A stretch of 64,000 nt of DNA from Bacteroidetes bacterium UBA1941 (GTDB lineage: Bacteria > Bacteroidota > Bacteroidia > Chitinophagales > LD1): positions 507,594 through 571,593 of the forward strand of contig DDEZ01000012.1 in the NCBI GenBank assembly GCA_002336805.1. Direction: 5' to 3'. Position numbers and translations under genes: made by a program. Of this stretch, positions 41,025-50,500 are shown piece by piece (position 1 is the first letter of the stretch; the number at the start of each line of letters is the position of its first letter). Below the pieces are notes generated by a model. The model was not told where the DNA came from. It did not search any database and saw only the letters and a list, made by a program, of their open reading frames with translations.

Positions 41025-44000
41025 CTACCTGATGAGGGTGATGCTGCCTTCGGTATGTTTTGAGATAGCTCCGCCGGATGTATCTGCCGAATAGGTGAGC
41101 AGGTAAACATATACCTCAGGAGGTTGCTTTGCACCACGATAGGTGCCATCCCAGGTATCATTGATATCCTCTGTTTCCCAGACCTTCTCACCCCATCGAT
41201 TGAATATTTTGAGGCTATTCAGCCGGATGCAGCGGCCGTAGATGCGGTACACATCATTGATGCCGTCCCCGTTTGGCGTGAAGGCATTGGGCACAAATAT
41301 GCTCCCATCACAGTCTCCCAGCCTGATGTAGAGCGAGTCTGAGGCAGTACAGCTATTGGTATCTGTGACGTGTACGATGACCCATGACGGCTGAGATATG
41401 ATGGCCAACGGGTCTGGTATGGAGCTATCGCTCAGCTCAGCATCAGAGGTCCAGTGATACTGCCAGCTACCCTGACCTGAAACACTGAGCTGTACAGTAT
41501 CTCCCTCTGTGACCTCACCCGCACTGGTGCCGATATGGACAGACGGAGGTGCCCACTGCACTACTATCAGAGTGTGTATACTATCACACCCCGCTGTACC
41601 TATGGTATCTGAGTAGGTGCCGGGCTGTGAATACGTGACTCCACCTAGTGTGAGGCTGCTGCCTGCGCAGAAACCTGCAGCAGCGGTGTCGCGCCGGCCC
41701 ACACCCACGGTGAGGTCTAGTGTGTGAATACTATCGCAGCCGGACACTGCGGTGAGCGTATCTGTGTATAGCCCTGATGTACTGTAGGTATGTGAGCCCA
41801 CAGCTACTGTGCTGCCCGCGCAGATGCTGATATGCTCAGCAGCCAGGACCGGCGCGAGAACCGTGAGATGCAGCTCATAGATACTATCACAGCCCGTGGT
41901 GGCAAAGGTATCACGGTATACGCCTGTGGCATTGTATACATGCACGCCTACGTGTACCGTCTGGCCCGCGCAGATGACGGCTGATGCCATAGTAGTCCTG
42001 AAGGCACCGACATGCAGATCCAGTATATAAATACTATCGCAGGTAGTGGTGGCAAATGTATCCCTGTATACCCCTGTGGCGCTGTAGCTATGGGTACCTA
42101 CGGTCACAGACTGGCCTGTACAGATACTGATGGATACAGAGTCCTTTTTAAAGCCATTAACGCGAAGGTTCAGGATATGAATGCTGTCACAGCCTGATGT
42201 AGTAAAGGTATCTCTGTAAATGCCTGTAGCGGTGTAGATATGCGTACCCACTGTGACGCTTTGACCAGCGCAGACTACCTGCGATACGGAGTCTCTGGCT
42301 GCGGCACCGACCCGTAGGTCGGTCATGATGATGAGGCCGCATGGAGCCGTGGTAAAGGTATCCCTGTAGATGCCGGTAGTAGTGTATACATGGCCATTGA
42401 TGGTGATATTATCGCCGGTGCAGATATTACGCACAAAGGTATCCCGCTGATAGGTGCCGACCCGGAGGTCCAGTATGTGTACACTATCACAGCCTGCTGT
42501 GGCAAAGGTATCTCTGTATATCCCCGTAGTAGTGTAGACATGCGCTCCGACAGTCGCGCTCTGACCCGCGCAGATAGTGAGGACGGAGGAATCGCGGCGC
42601 AGCCCGGTGACCTGTAGCAGCAGCGTGCGGATCGTGTCACAGCCAGGCGCAGGTATAGTATCAGTATAGGTACCTGTCAAAGTATAGCTATGGCCTGCCA
42701 CAGTCACACTCTGCCCCGGGCAGATGGTGCGAGACAGTGTATCATACACCCCTGTATTGACCGTGAGCTGCAGCACTGTGATACTATCACAACCGGAGGC
42801 GGAGATGGTATCGGCATAGGTACCCGCGGTGTAGAAGACCCGACTACCCATCCTGAAACTATCTCCGCTACAGATAGTAGCAGAGAAGTTTACAATAGTA
42901 TTGCCGGCAAGGGTGTAGGTAGTGTAGAAAGTATCGCGGCAATTATTGACCACTACGACCTTCATGATGTGATAGACGCCGTAGTCTCCCGGTAGCACGG
43001 GGCTGAGACGCAATGAATCTCCCGTATAGGTGCCGCCTCCCGGCCGCTGCCAGTGATAGGTGGCATAGGGCGAATGCTGACTAAACAGAGTGGCTGTATT
43101 ACCTACGCAGGAGGAACCAACCTTGACCACCTGCTGGAATGAAAGTGTATCAACAAAGAATGTGAACGTCCGCGCAAATCCACACACATCACTGATCCGC
43201 GCGGTATAGGTGCCGGGCTGGGTGAGCGAAAAGAAATTGGATATCTGCATGGGTGCGGTCTGTGGCCCGGCTATGATCTCATAGGAGTACGGAGCGATAC
43301 CACGCGAGCTATCCGGCAGCAGGCCCACATTGACCAGGCCGTGGCATTTGATCTGAGTGGCATAGTCTATGACCGGCACCTGGTACGGTGGTATCACTAT
43401 CGTATCTATGACCAGATAGCAGTCCGGATCGCTATTGATATGCGGCGCCTGTAGATTGTGATATTGTATTGTAAAGTAATAGGTGCCTGCATTGAGGTTT
43501 CTTATGGTATCTACAGTACTATTCAGCGTGAATAGGATGCCAGTGTTATTCGATAAGGTAGCATAGGTAATGTAGTTCAGATTATCTACATTGACATTGA
43601 TGGCATTTTGGCCAGGGCAGCCTTTGGTAATAGAAACAGAATGCTTAAGGTCGCTGACATCTGGCGGAGAAATGGTAAAACTACCTGTCCTAGTATTACC
43701 ACAGGAGTCGTGTACGGCGTAGGTGTAGGTGCCTACGGCCAGGTTGGTCAGGGTAACTCCATGTACAAATGATCCCACCCCCGTAGTGCTACCCAGGTAT
43801 ACCGGAAAGGACTGCGGATAAATGATCGTATCGCGGTACGTATAGCCAGGCTTCGAGCTATGAATAGAGGAGGGGCCCGAGAGCAGGTCAAGAGTAGGAC
43901 CTGTATAAAAGGTATTGTAGAAATAAAGCGTGTAGCTGGCTGTAGAGTCATAGCAGCCCCATGGCTGCGAGAACGACGTCACATAGGGTGCAGGTATGAC

Positions 44001-45149
44001 CGGCCATTGATAGACATTAGTAAAAGTATTGCCACAGCCATCGGTCATGGTAAGCCGGTAGGAACGACCGGTGGCAACGTATGGAGAAAAGACAATGGAT
44101 GATGATCTGCGCAATGTATCACCATATGTGATCGTACTGTCTATAAAGGCGCCGGTGACCGGATCTGACAGGATCATTGTCACCGGACCGTGTATGTAGG
44201 TGGCGTACACGTCCTGCTGCCCTGTGTAGGCCTCCAAGTATGTATATATAGAATACAGTATGCCACAGCTGTCGGTCATTGGGCTGAAGGCAACACTGGG
44301 ATTAAACGGAGCCACTACATCCCTTATGCTCCGCGAGAAGCCACAGGCATCTGTGACGGTGAGATTAATATAATCACCGTACGTCACGCCGGGCACCCGC
44401 TCTCTAAAATCAGGATACCATCCACCATAAGACATATTGGTAATGACGTGCTGGTAAGTGCCATTGTGTGTTTGTACCTGAATGGTGTATGGAGCCGCAT
44501 AGTTGCCGCCAGGCAGGTAGAGCTGCATGTATACCTGTGCTGTGTCACAGGCCCACATTTCATTATTGATATTGCCTATGGTAAAGTCATGCACGGGATC
44601 TACCAGCGTGATGCTCCTGGTGGCAAAACTCTGGCAAGAGTCTGTCTGGCGGATGCTATACGCTCCGGCGGGCAATCCTGTAAATGTATCAGATGCCTGA
44701 GTGGTGGTCACACCAGTAGACTGGGCTGTGATGGTCCATGTGAAAGGTGGCGTGCCCTGTGGTAGCGCATTGCCTACTATCATGCCGGTAGCAGTGCCTG
44801 CACAGAAAGGGTCGGCATAGGTAGGCGCAAAATCAGGGAAAGTATAGCTACCCCCCACAGTGGCACTGACGTAGGCTGAATCGTTGCTAAAATTAGTGAT
44901 CAACACCTGGTATGCACCACGCGGCAGAGCCGCAAACTGCCTGCCACTCTGCGGCGGGCGGATATCAGGACCGGAGACGACAGCATATACCATGGAGGTG
45001 CTGCTATGGGCATATACTGATATAGAACCATCTGTAGCACATCTGCTCGGCAGGGCTATCACCGAGTCTACGGTGATAGCGGCAGAGGCAGTATGTGCCA
45101 GTAGCGCCAGCAGGCAAAATAGTATGAGTCTCGTAGCGGTCATTTGCAT
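41025..45149 (-). CDS. Large T9SS adhesin with nine Cys-paired modules and a type B sorting domain
   Basis: This 1374-residue protein starts with a signal peptide (LILFCLLALLAHTASAA). The N-terminal ~750 residues are beta-rich, with SprB-repeat-like segments such as DPFCAGTATGMIVGNALPQG and TFTGLPAGAYSIRQTDSC. From about residue 755 come nine tandem modules of about 50 residues, each with IC-x-G-x-S-x-T-V and a second Cys in GCDSI, probably a disulphide-bonded domain (one module has PCGLI instead). The C-terminus is the gliding-motility-associated type B sorting domain: FVPNAFTPNGDGINDVYRIY and LKIFNRWGEKVWET. It should be exported through the T9SS with a PorP/SprF partner and act in adhesion or motility. 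A helical-repeat gene lies 54 bp upstream on the same strand. Confidence 0.9.
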   Translation of the reverse strand: MQMTATRLILFCLLALLAHTASAAITVDSVIALPSRCATDGSISVYAHSSTSMVYAVVSGPDIRPPQSGRQFAALPRGAYQVLITNFSNDSAYVSATVGGSYTFPDFAPTYADPFCAGTATGMIVGNALPQGTPPFTWTITAQSTGVTTTQASDTFTGLPAGAYSIRQTDSCQSFATRSITLVDPVHDFTIGNINNEMWACDTAQVYMQLYLPGGNYAAPYTIQVQTHNGTYQHVITNMSYGGWYPDFRERVPGVTYGDYINLTVTDACGFSRSIRDVVAPFNPSVAFSPMTDSCGILYSIYTYLEAYTGQQDVYATYIHGPVTMILSDPVTGAFIDSTITYGDTLRRSSSIVFSPYVATGRSYRLTMTDGCGNTFTNVYQWPVIPAPYVTSFSQPWGCYDSTASYTLYFYNTFYTGPTLDLLSGPSSIHSSKPGYTYRDTIIYPQSFPVYLGSTTGVGSFVHGVTLTNLAVGTYTYAVHDSCGNTRTGSFTISPPDVSDLKHSVSITKGCPGQNAINVNVDNLNYITYATLSNNTGILFTLNSTVDTIRNLNAGTYYFTIQYHNLQAPHINSDPDCYLVIDTIVIPPYQVPVIDYATQIKCHGLVNVGLLPDSSRGIAPYSYEIIAGPQTAPMQISNFFSLTQPGTYTARISDVCGFARTFTFFVDTLSFQQVVKVGSSCVGNTATLFSQHSPYATYHWQRPGGGTYTGDSLRLSPVLPGDYGVYHIMKVVVVNNCRDTFYTTYTLAGNTIVNFSATICSGDSFRMGSRVFYTAGTYADTISASGCDSITVLQLTVNTGVYDTLSRTICPGQSVTVAGHSYTLTGTYTDTIPAPGCDTIRTLLLQVTGLRRDSSVLTICAGQSATVGAHVYTTTGIYRDTFATAGCDSVHILDLRVGTYQRDTFVRNICTGDNITINGHVYTTTGIYRDTFTTAPCGLIIMTDLRVGAAARDSVSQVVCAGQSVTVGTHIYTATGIYRDTFTTSGCDSIHILNLRVNGFKKDSVSISICTGQSVTVGTHSYSATGVYRDTFATTTCDSIYILDLHVGAFRTTMASAVICAGQTVHVGVHVYNATGVYRDTFATTGCDSIYELHLTVLAPVLAAEHISICAGSTVAVGSHTYSTSGLYTDTLTAVSGCDSIHTLDLTVGVGRRDTAAAGFCAGSSLTLGGVTYSQPGTYSDTIGTAGCDSIHTLIVVQWAPPSVHIGTSAGEVTEGDTVQLSVSGQGSWQYHWTSDAELSDSSIPDPLAIISQPSWVIVHVTDTNSCTASDSLYIRLGDCDGSIFVPNAFTPNGDGINDVYRIYGRCIRLNSLKIFNRWGEKVWETEDINDTWDGTYRGAKQPPEVYVYLLTYSADTSGGAISKHTEGSITLIR
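41560..42900 (-). repeat. Nine tandem ~150 bp modules within the adhesin gene
   Basis: Each module encodes about 50 residues beginning with the ICxG block and ending before the next. Adjacent units are similar but not identical, so copy number could vary by recombination. Confidence 0.75.
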
Positions 45150-45203
45150 TGAGTCAAAGATAGGCTGGCTTTATATCGATTATTGCCATTAGTTTCCATT
45201 TTC

Positions 45204-46676
45204 CTACCTGTTCAAGACCAGTTTACTTTGCACCCAGGCCTGGTAATTTAGCAGCTGGGCATCCTCTGTGCGGGCCATGGTTTTATCCTTTACTATCTGA
45301 CGGGCCGCAGCCTGTATCTTGCCATCCTTATAGTACAGCTCCTGCCTCTGGAGTAGTCGTATCCACTCATATAGCCGCTGCTCAGCGTAGGCGTCATCCT
45401 GAGCCAGCTCAGCCTTAAACTGTTTTCGTATCTGTTCAAGCCGTATTTTGACGCCAGATATATCTTTGGACTCTACCTGCATCATCAGCTCCGCCATAGC
45501 TACGCGTAGCTTGAAGAGATTGTCAGACTTTTTGTAATAATCATTCGTGTAGTACTTCACGAAACTACGGATGGCGTCATTATACCTCCCCGTCTTGAAA
45601 TAGAGAATGCCCCGGTTGAGGTGGATGAACATTTCATAGTATGCGTTGGGTTTATCCTTCATCACCTCCTCCAGCTCTTTGAGCGCCTCCAGCGCCTTGA
45701 GGGGAGCAGTCTCAGAGTAGTTTATCACCCGGGCATTGTAATAGTAAAAGACAAATTTCTGGTAGTGCAGCCTATTGAAATGTTCTATCTCCTGCCCTAG
45801 TATCTCAGCATACTGGAGGGATTTCTGCTGCTTACCATTGCGGGAGAAGCTATTGACCATAAAGGTGAGCATCTGCAGCCTGGTGTCGTGGTTATTTCTG
45901 TCAAACCATCCTGCCTTCTGAAACTTATTGTAGATCGAGACCATAAAACGCTCCAGCTCTACATAGCTATGACGCTGCAGCAGGATATTACTCACCGCGC
46001 GGTATATCTTGGTTTGAAAAGCCTTGCTCTGATCCAGACTACGGTCTGCACTATATTTTCGTGTGAGCTGATCTAGCAGCTTTACCGTATTTTCATCGCC
46101 ACGGCCTTTGGCCTGTGACAGCTTCAGCCTGTATACCATGGCAGCAAGTATCTGGTCCATCTCGCGCAGCTTGGCCAGACGCTCTGCGTTCGCTCCTCTT
46201 TTGAGGATATAGGCATCAGGGTCCATAGAGGGCAACTCACTCGATATCTTGATACAGTGCGCATATATCAGGTCCAGCATCTCCAGATTTTCAGCCTTGA
46301 GGGCCAGCTTTTCAGCCTTGAGCAGGTACGAAAATGCCAGCTCAAAATTGCCTTTATCAAAAAAGATCTGATAAACGGAGAAATAGAGTAATACGCGGTT
46401 CTTATCACTTTTGGCCTCATGGAGCATGGCCAGGTTCTGACAGATCACATCCTGCAGCCGGCCACGCAGCCGGTAGAAGGCATTCTTGTCAGACGCAGCC
46501 CCATAGAGCTTCTTATGGATCTTATCCTCACTATATCCCTCACCGCTGGTGCGGATATAGTCAAAGAGACGTTCGTCCTTGCGGTCGGTAGAGGTTTCTA
46601 TACGGGACAGGTATAGTTTCAGGTGGCGGACCTCCTCCTTGGTCATAGCGGCCACCATGGGCGTGAGCAGATTCAT
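45204..46676 (-). CDS. Helical-repeat (TPR-like) protein of unknown function
   Basis: I do not recognise this 490-residue protein as a named family. It is all-helical without signal peptide or membrane segment. The N-terminus (MTKEEVRHLKLYLSRIETS, then YRLRGRLQDVICQNLAM) resembles the N-terminal domain of the protein at 23920-25347 and of many Bacteroidota proteins that I recall. The rest contains TPR-like helices, such as FIHLNRGILYFKTGRYNDAI. It is upstream of, and probably co-transcribed with, the adhesin gene, so it may act as its cytoplasmic partner or have a role in its regulation; that is only inferred from position. Confidence 0.65.
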   Translation of the reverse strand: MNLLTPMVAAMTKEEVRHLKLYLSRIETSTDRKDERLFDYIRTSGEGYSEDKIHKKLYGAASDKNAFYRLRGRLQDVICQNLAMLHEAKSDKNRVLLYFSVYQIFFDKGNFELAFSYLLKAEKLALKAENLEMLDLIYAHCIKISSELPSMDPDAYILKRGANAERLAKLREMDQILAAMVYRLKLSQAKGRGDENTVKLLDQLTRKYSADRSLDQSKAFQTKIYRAVSNILLQRHSYVELERFMVSIYNKFQKAGWFDRNNHDTRLQMLTFMVNSFSRNGKQQKSLQYAEILGQEIEHFNRLHYQKFVFYYYNARVINYSETAPLKALEALKELEEVMKDKPNAYYEMFIHLNRGILYFKTGRYNDAIRSFVKYYTNDYYKKSDNLFKLRVAMAELMMQVESKDISGVKIRLEQIRKQFKAELAQDDAYAEQRLYEWIRLLQRQELYYKDGKIQAAARQIVKDKTMARTEDAQLLNYQAWVQSKLVLNR

Positions 46677-46764
46677 ACTATGGGTGCTTGAACGTGTATA
46701 AATCTAAGAAATTTAAATCGGCCCGGCGCGGGCATTTTCCTAGCTTTATATCAAAATCACCCCT

Positions 46765-47439
46765 ATGCGGTACTTATACACCTGTTGCCTGCTAGTGATC
46801 CTCTGTGGCACTACGCTGCGGGGTCACGCCCAGGCGCAGCTCAGCCTGACCACTACCTCTACCTCCAATAGCACACCTGCCATCAATGACCAGCTCAGCA
46901 TCCTGACCAAGCTAAAGAATGTCAGCCTGACGGATACCTTTACGGGTCCTGTAGACTTTCTGCTGGCCAATAAAGACAGTATCATCTACGATGTCACTAT
47001 CGTGGGCAAGCCTGCCTTTGCGGGTACGACCATCACGCTGGCACCGCAGGAGGAGCGCAGCGCTCTTTTTACGGTAGAGCTATTTCCCAGCCACTTTAAA
47101 GCCGGTCCGGACATCATCATCGTATGGCCGGTGGCTGCAGTGCATATCACAGACAGCGCCCGCGCACCGATAGTGATACAGCCTGCGCTAGGCATAGACG
47201 CTGTGGCACAGGATGACGTATCGGCCTACTTCTCAGGAGACCAGCTGCACATCCTCACAGATACAAAAATCACGACAGGCCGAGTGGAGATATACAATAT
47301 GATAGGCCAGACTGTAGGATCATACACGCTGACCAGCCCTACCACCACGATCCCGCTGCATCACCTGCCAAAAGGCAGCTACATAGCGGATATCCAGACA
47401 GGCGACAGGCCAGCCCGTAGGGTCAGGTTCATACGCTAG
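46765..47439 (+). CDS. T9SS-secreted protein with a type A sorting domain
   Basis: This 224-residue protein starts with a signal peptide (MRYLYTCCLLVILCGTTLRG, cleaved near HAQA). The N-terminal half is a beta-sandwich-like region (LKNVSLTDTFTGPVDFLLAN and TITLAPQEERSALFTVELFP). The last ~75 residues are a type A T9SS sorting domain (VEIYNMIGQTVGSYTL, IPLHHLPKGSYIADIQTG, ending RRVRFIR). No catalytic domain is recognised. It may be a small surface adaptor. It is followed by a strong terminator. Confidence 0.8.
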   Translation: MRYLYTCCLLVILCGTTLRGHAQAQLSLTTTSTSNSTPAINDQLSILTKLKNVSLTDTFTGPVDFLLANKDSIIYDVTIVGKPAFAGTTITLAPQEERSALFTVELFPSHFKAGPDIIIVWPVAAVHITDSARAPIVIQPALGIDAVAQDDVSAYFSGDQLHILTDTKITTGRVEIYNMIGQTVGSYTLTSPTTTIPLHHLPKGSYIADIQTGDRPARRVRFIR

Positions 47440-47469
47440 GAACATAGACCTGCTGACACCTCAATAAAA

Positions 47470-47500
47470 AAGCGGCCCTGCAAGATATGCAGGGCCGCTT
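47470..47500. terminator. Rho-independent terminator between convergent genes
   Basis: The stem AAGCGGCCCTGC/GCAGGGCCGCTT (47470-47481 and 47489-47500) with loop AAGATAT is flanked by A-rich sequence on one side and ACTGTTTTTA on the other. Confidence 0.85.
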
Positions 47501-47520
47501 ACTGTTTTTAGTCTGAGAGA

Positions 47521-50500
47521 TTACCTGGTAGTCGTGATATTGAGGCGCTCATTGATCGCATCGATCTGCGCTTTCATGGTCCTGATGGTCTCATTCTGCT
47601 TAGAATCGTTGTCTTTCATCTTGTCATTTTCACTCTGCAGGGCAGCGATACGGCGGCAGAGCTCCTGTGTAGCAGAGACATTGAGCGTATAGATACGATC
47701 ATAATCCACTACGCGAAAGTCACTGACCTCCTTGCCATATACGAAGACACTCTTAGCCCCTTCAGTTATATTTTTCAGGGTAAAGGTCTTGTCAGTACTT
47801 ACTTCGCCTACTATCGCTTCCAGCTTATCTGACTTCTCAGTGATGAGCTTCACCTTGTCGCCTACGGCCAGGCCGTGAGCCTTGTCTACAGTGATCGTGA
47901 GCGTGTGCTGTGCCTCACTGTAGTCTGCGCTCTGCGCCAGTGCATAGACACTAGGGATGAAGTTGGTCATCTGATGTACTGCCTCCGGATAGGCAGTCTC
48001 TACCTGCTGGGCTATGAATCCTTTCTTGCGCTCTGATCCGCTGGCCACCTGATCCTTATACTTGAAATCTGTGACCTCGAGCTGATTGAGCGTAGCGAGG
48101 TCTATAGCTCCATTACTGATATCCTGAATATCCTTGATCCGACGATCTGAAGTAGCGTTGAACTCAGGGCAGACGATACGGCCGGATGCGCGTATACTGG
48201 TCTGACAGTTGGTACAGCTGGATCCACCTGTACCTACACTATTGAGGTAGCCATAGCTGCCGGCATTGTATGCCGTGCTGGCCTGCACATCCAGTGGCAC
48301 AGCAGGCGCTGTAGTGCCGATACCCAGATAGCCGCCAGAGGTGAGACTCATGAGTGCTGTACCGGCTGTATTAGGACCAAAGGTAGCGCTGGTATTAGCG
48401 AAGGTCAGGTTGCCATTTCCATTATTGTATATGGAGTGGTGTGCTATACCGCTGTATGTAAATTTGATCTCGCTGCCGGTAGTACCGCCACCGCCCAGCA
48501 GGACATTGCGGCCACCGGAAGGAACGACATCTAATGGAGCAGCAGGAGAAAGTGTACCAATACCCATGGTAGTGCCATTGATAGCTACAGAAGCTCCGCC
48601 AGTACCTCCATTGGTATTGAAGAGTATCTTCTGTGCAGTGGACTGCGACCTCATGACCAGGTCACCAGCTACGGCATCTGTAGACCATGCGCCCGCACCT
48701 GCGGCTATACCTATCTGAGCCTTCACTGTACCGCCGGTACCGAGTGCAAATCCTACACTGCTGGCCCCATCGAGCATCATACCATCACCATTAGTAGGCG
48801 TATAGACATGCAGGCGATATGCAGGGCTGCCGGTACCGATACCTACTTTGCCATCTCCCTGTACCTCCATCACGGTAGTACCTGCCACATTCTGAGTGGC
48901 ACCGGTGGAGAGATCCAGTATACGGGTATTGCTGGCAGTGCCGGCTATTTTCACAGCGAGTCCATTGCCTGATGCGCTGGCGTAGCTATTATAAACAGCC
49001 ATCGCATATCCGTTGGAGTTGTGTACCCATGTGAGGCTATTAGGGTTGATACCCTGAAAGTCGCTGCCTATGATATTGGTAGGAGTATTGGACAGCAGAC
49101 TTATAGGAGAGGTGGTATGGATACCTACGTATCCCGTACCGGTGATAGAGTAGTTAGCAGATCCGTTAAATGTCAGGCTATTGCCACCCATGGTCACTGT
49201 GCGTGTACCGGCCAGAGTACCGTCTGCGGTGTATATATTGCTGGCAGGCAGGATGGATGATGATGCCCAGCTGGCATTGCCGGCTGCATCAGATACCAGT
49301 ACCTTGTTAGCACCTTGTGTACCGTCTACGAGCTTGAATGCAGGAGAGGTAGTGCCACCTTCTACATCTAGTTTGACTGACGGTGATCCGGTACCTATAC
49401 CTACATTGCCACCGCGGTCTGCAGTGAGGATAAATTGATTGGTCCAGGCACTGGCATTATCCGTCAGGGCGCCTATGCTCAGTGTACTACCCAGTGCGGT
49501 GATGCCCATCATTTTCAGATCAGTACCCTGGCTGGCATTTTCAAAATAGATACGGGGTATAGAATTGTCTGTGATAAGTAGCGATGCACCATATCCGCCT
49601 GCATCTGTCACAGCCTTGAGGCTGGAGCTACCGTCAGAGATATGCACTTCGCTCCTGGGAGCTGTAGTACCTACACCTATCATACCACGATAGTTGCCAT
49701 CTATAGTGACTGCAGCATCAGTACCTATGTCTGTGGTGAGGTCAGTGCCTTGTTTCCACAGATAAAAGTCGATAGAGTTGCCCACAGAGCTACTTCCGTT
49801 ATGACGGCTCTTGATAGCATGGCGGTATGTATCTGTGCCATTGTATCCCAAGAGTATCTGATTGCTGGTCGTTCCATTTGAGACATTGCCGCTACGCAGC
49901 TGGAGTGAATTTGTACCTCCGGCATTGCCTGCTATATCCACTATAGCCGTAGGTGCGGTGACACCACCCATGCCCGTACGCAGGGTAGCCCAATCCCATG
50001 TCGCAAAATTACCAGCGGTAGAGCCGGCACTTCCACCTTTAGTCAGAATGAGTTTGCCTGCCCCCTCACCATTGCCGCTACCGGTAGAGATGAGTTGAAA
50101 CCATTGGCCACCTGTGCTGCTATTGTTTATGGAGAGCCAGGTGCCCACTGTAGAACTTGATTGATTGACCTGAGTGACTGCGGCGCTGGTAGATAAATGA
50201 ACGAAACCCGATGGCGTAGAGGTGCCTATACCCACTGTACCATTGCTGAGAATACGCATCCGCTCAGTAGCACTACTGGTGCTAAAAGCAATAGCTCCAT
50301 CAGATGCGGCTATGCCCCTAAGGAAGTGTATGCCCTCGGATATGGCGCCTCCGCCATATGCCTGACCGATAGAGGTCATGATGTTACCCACGCCATTGGT
50401 AGTCGCACCGCGCTGAGTCACGAGCTCAAAATTCTGGTCGCCGATCGCATTGGCCAGTGAGGTCATGCGCGCATTGACCCAGTTGTTTGCAGTACGTACG

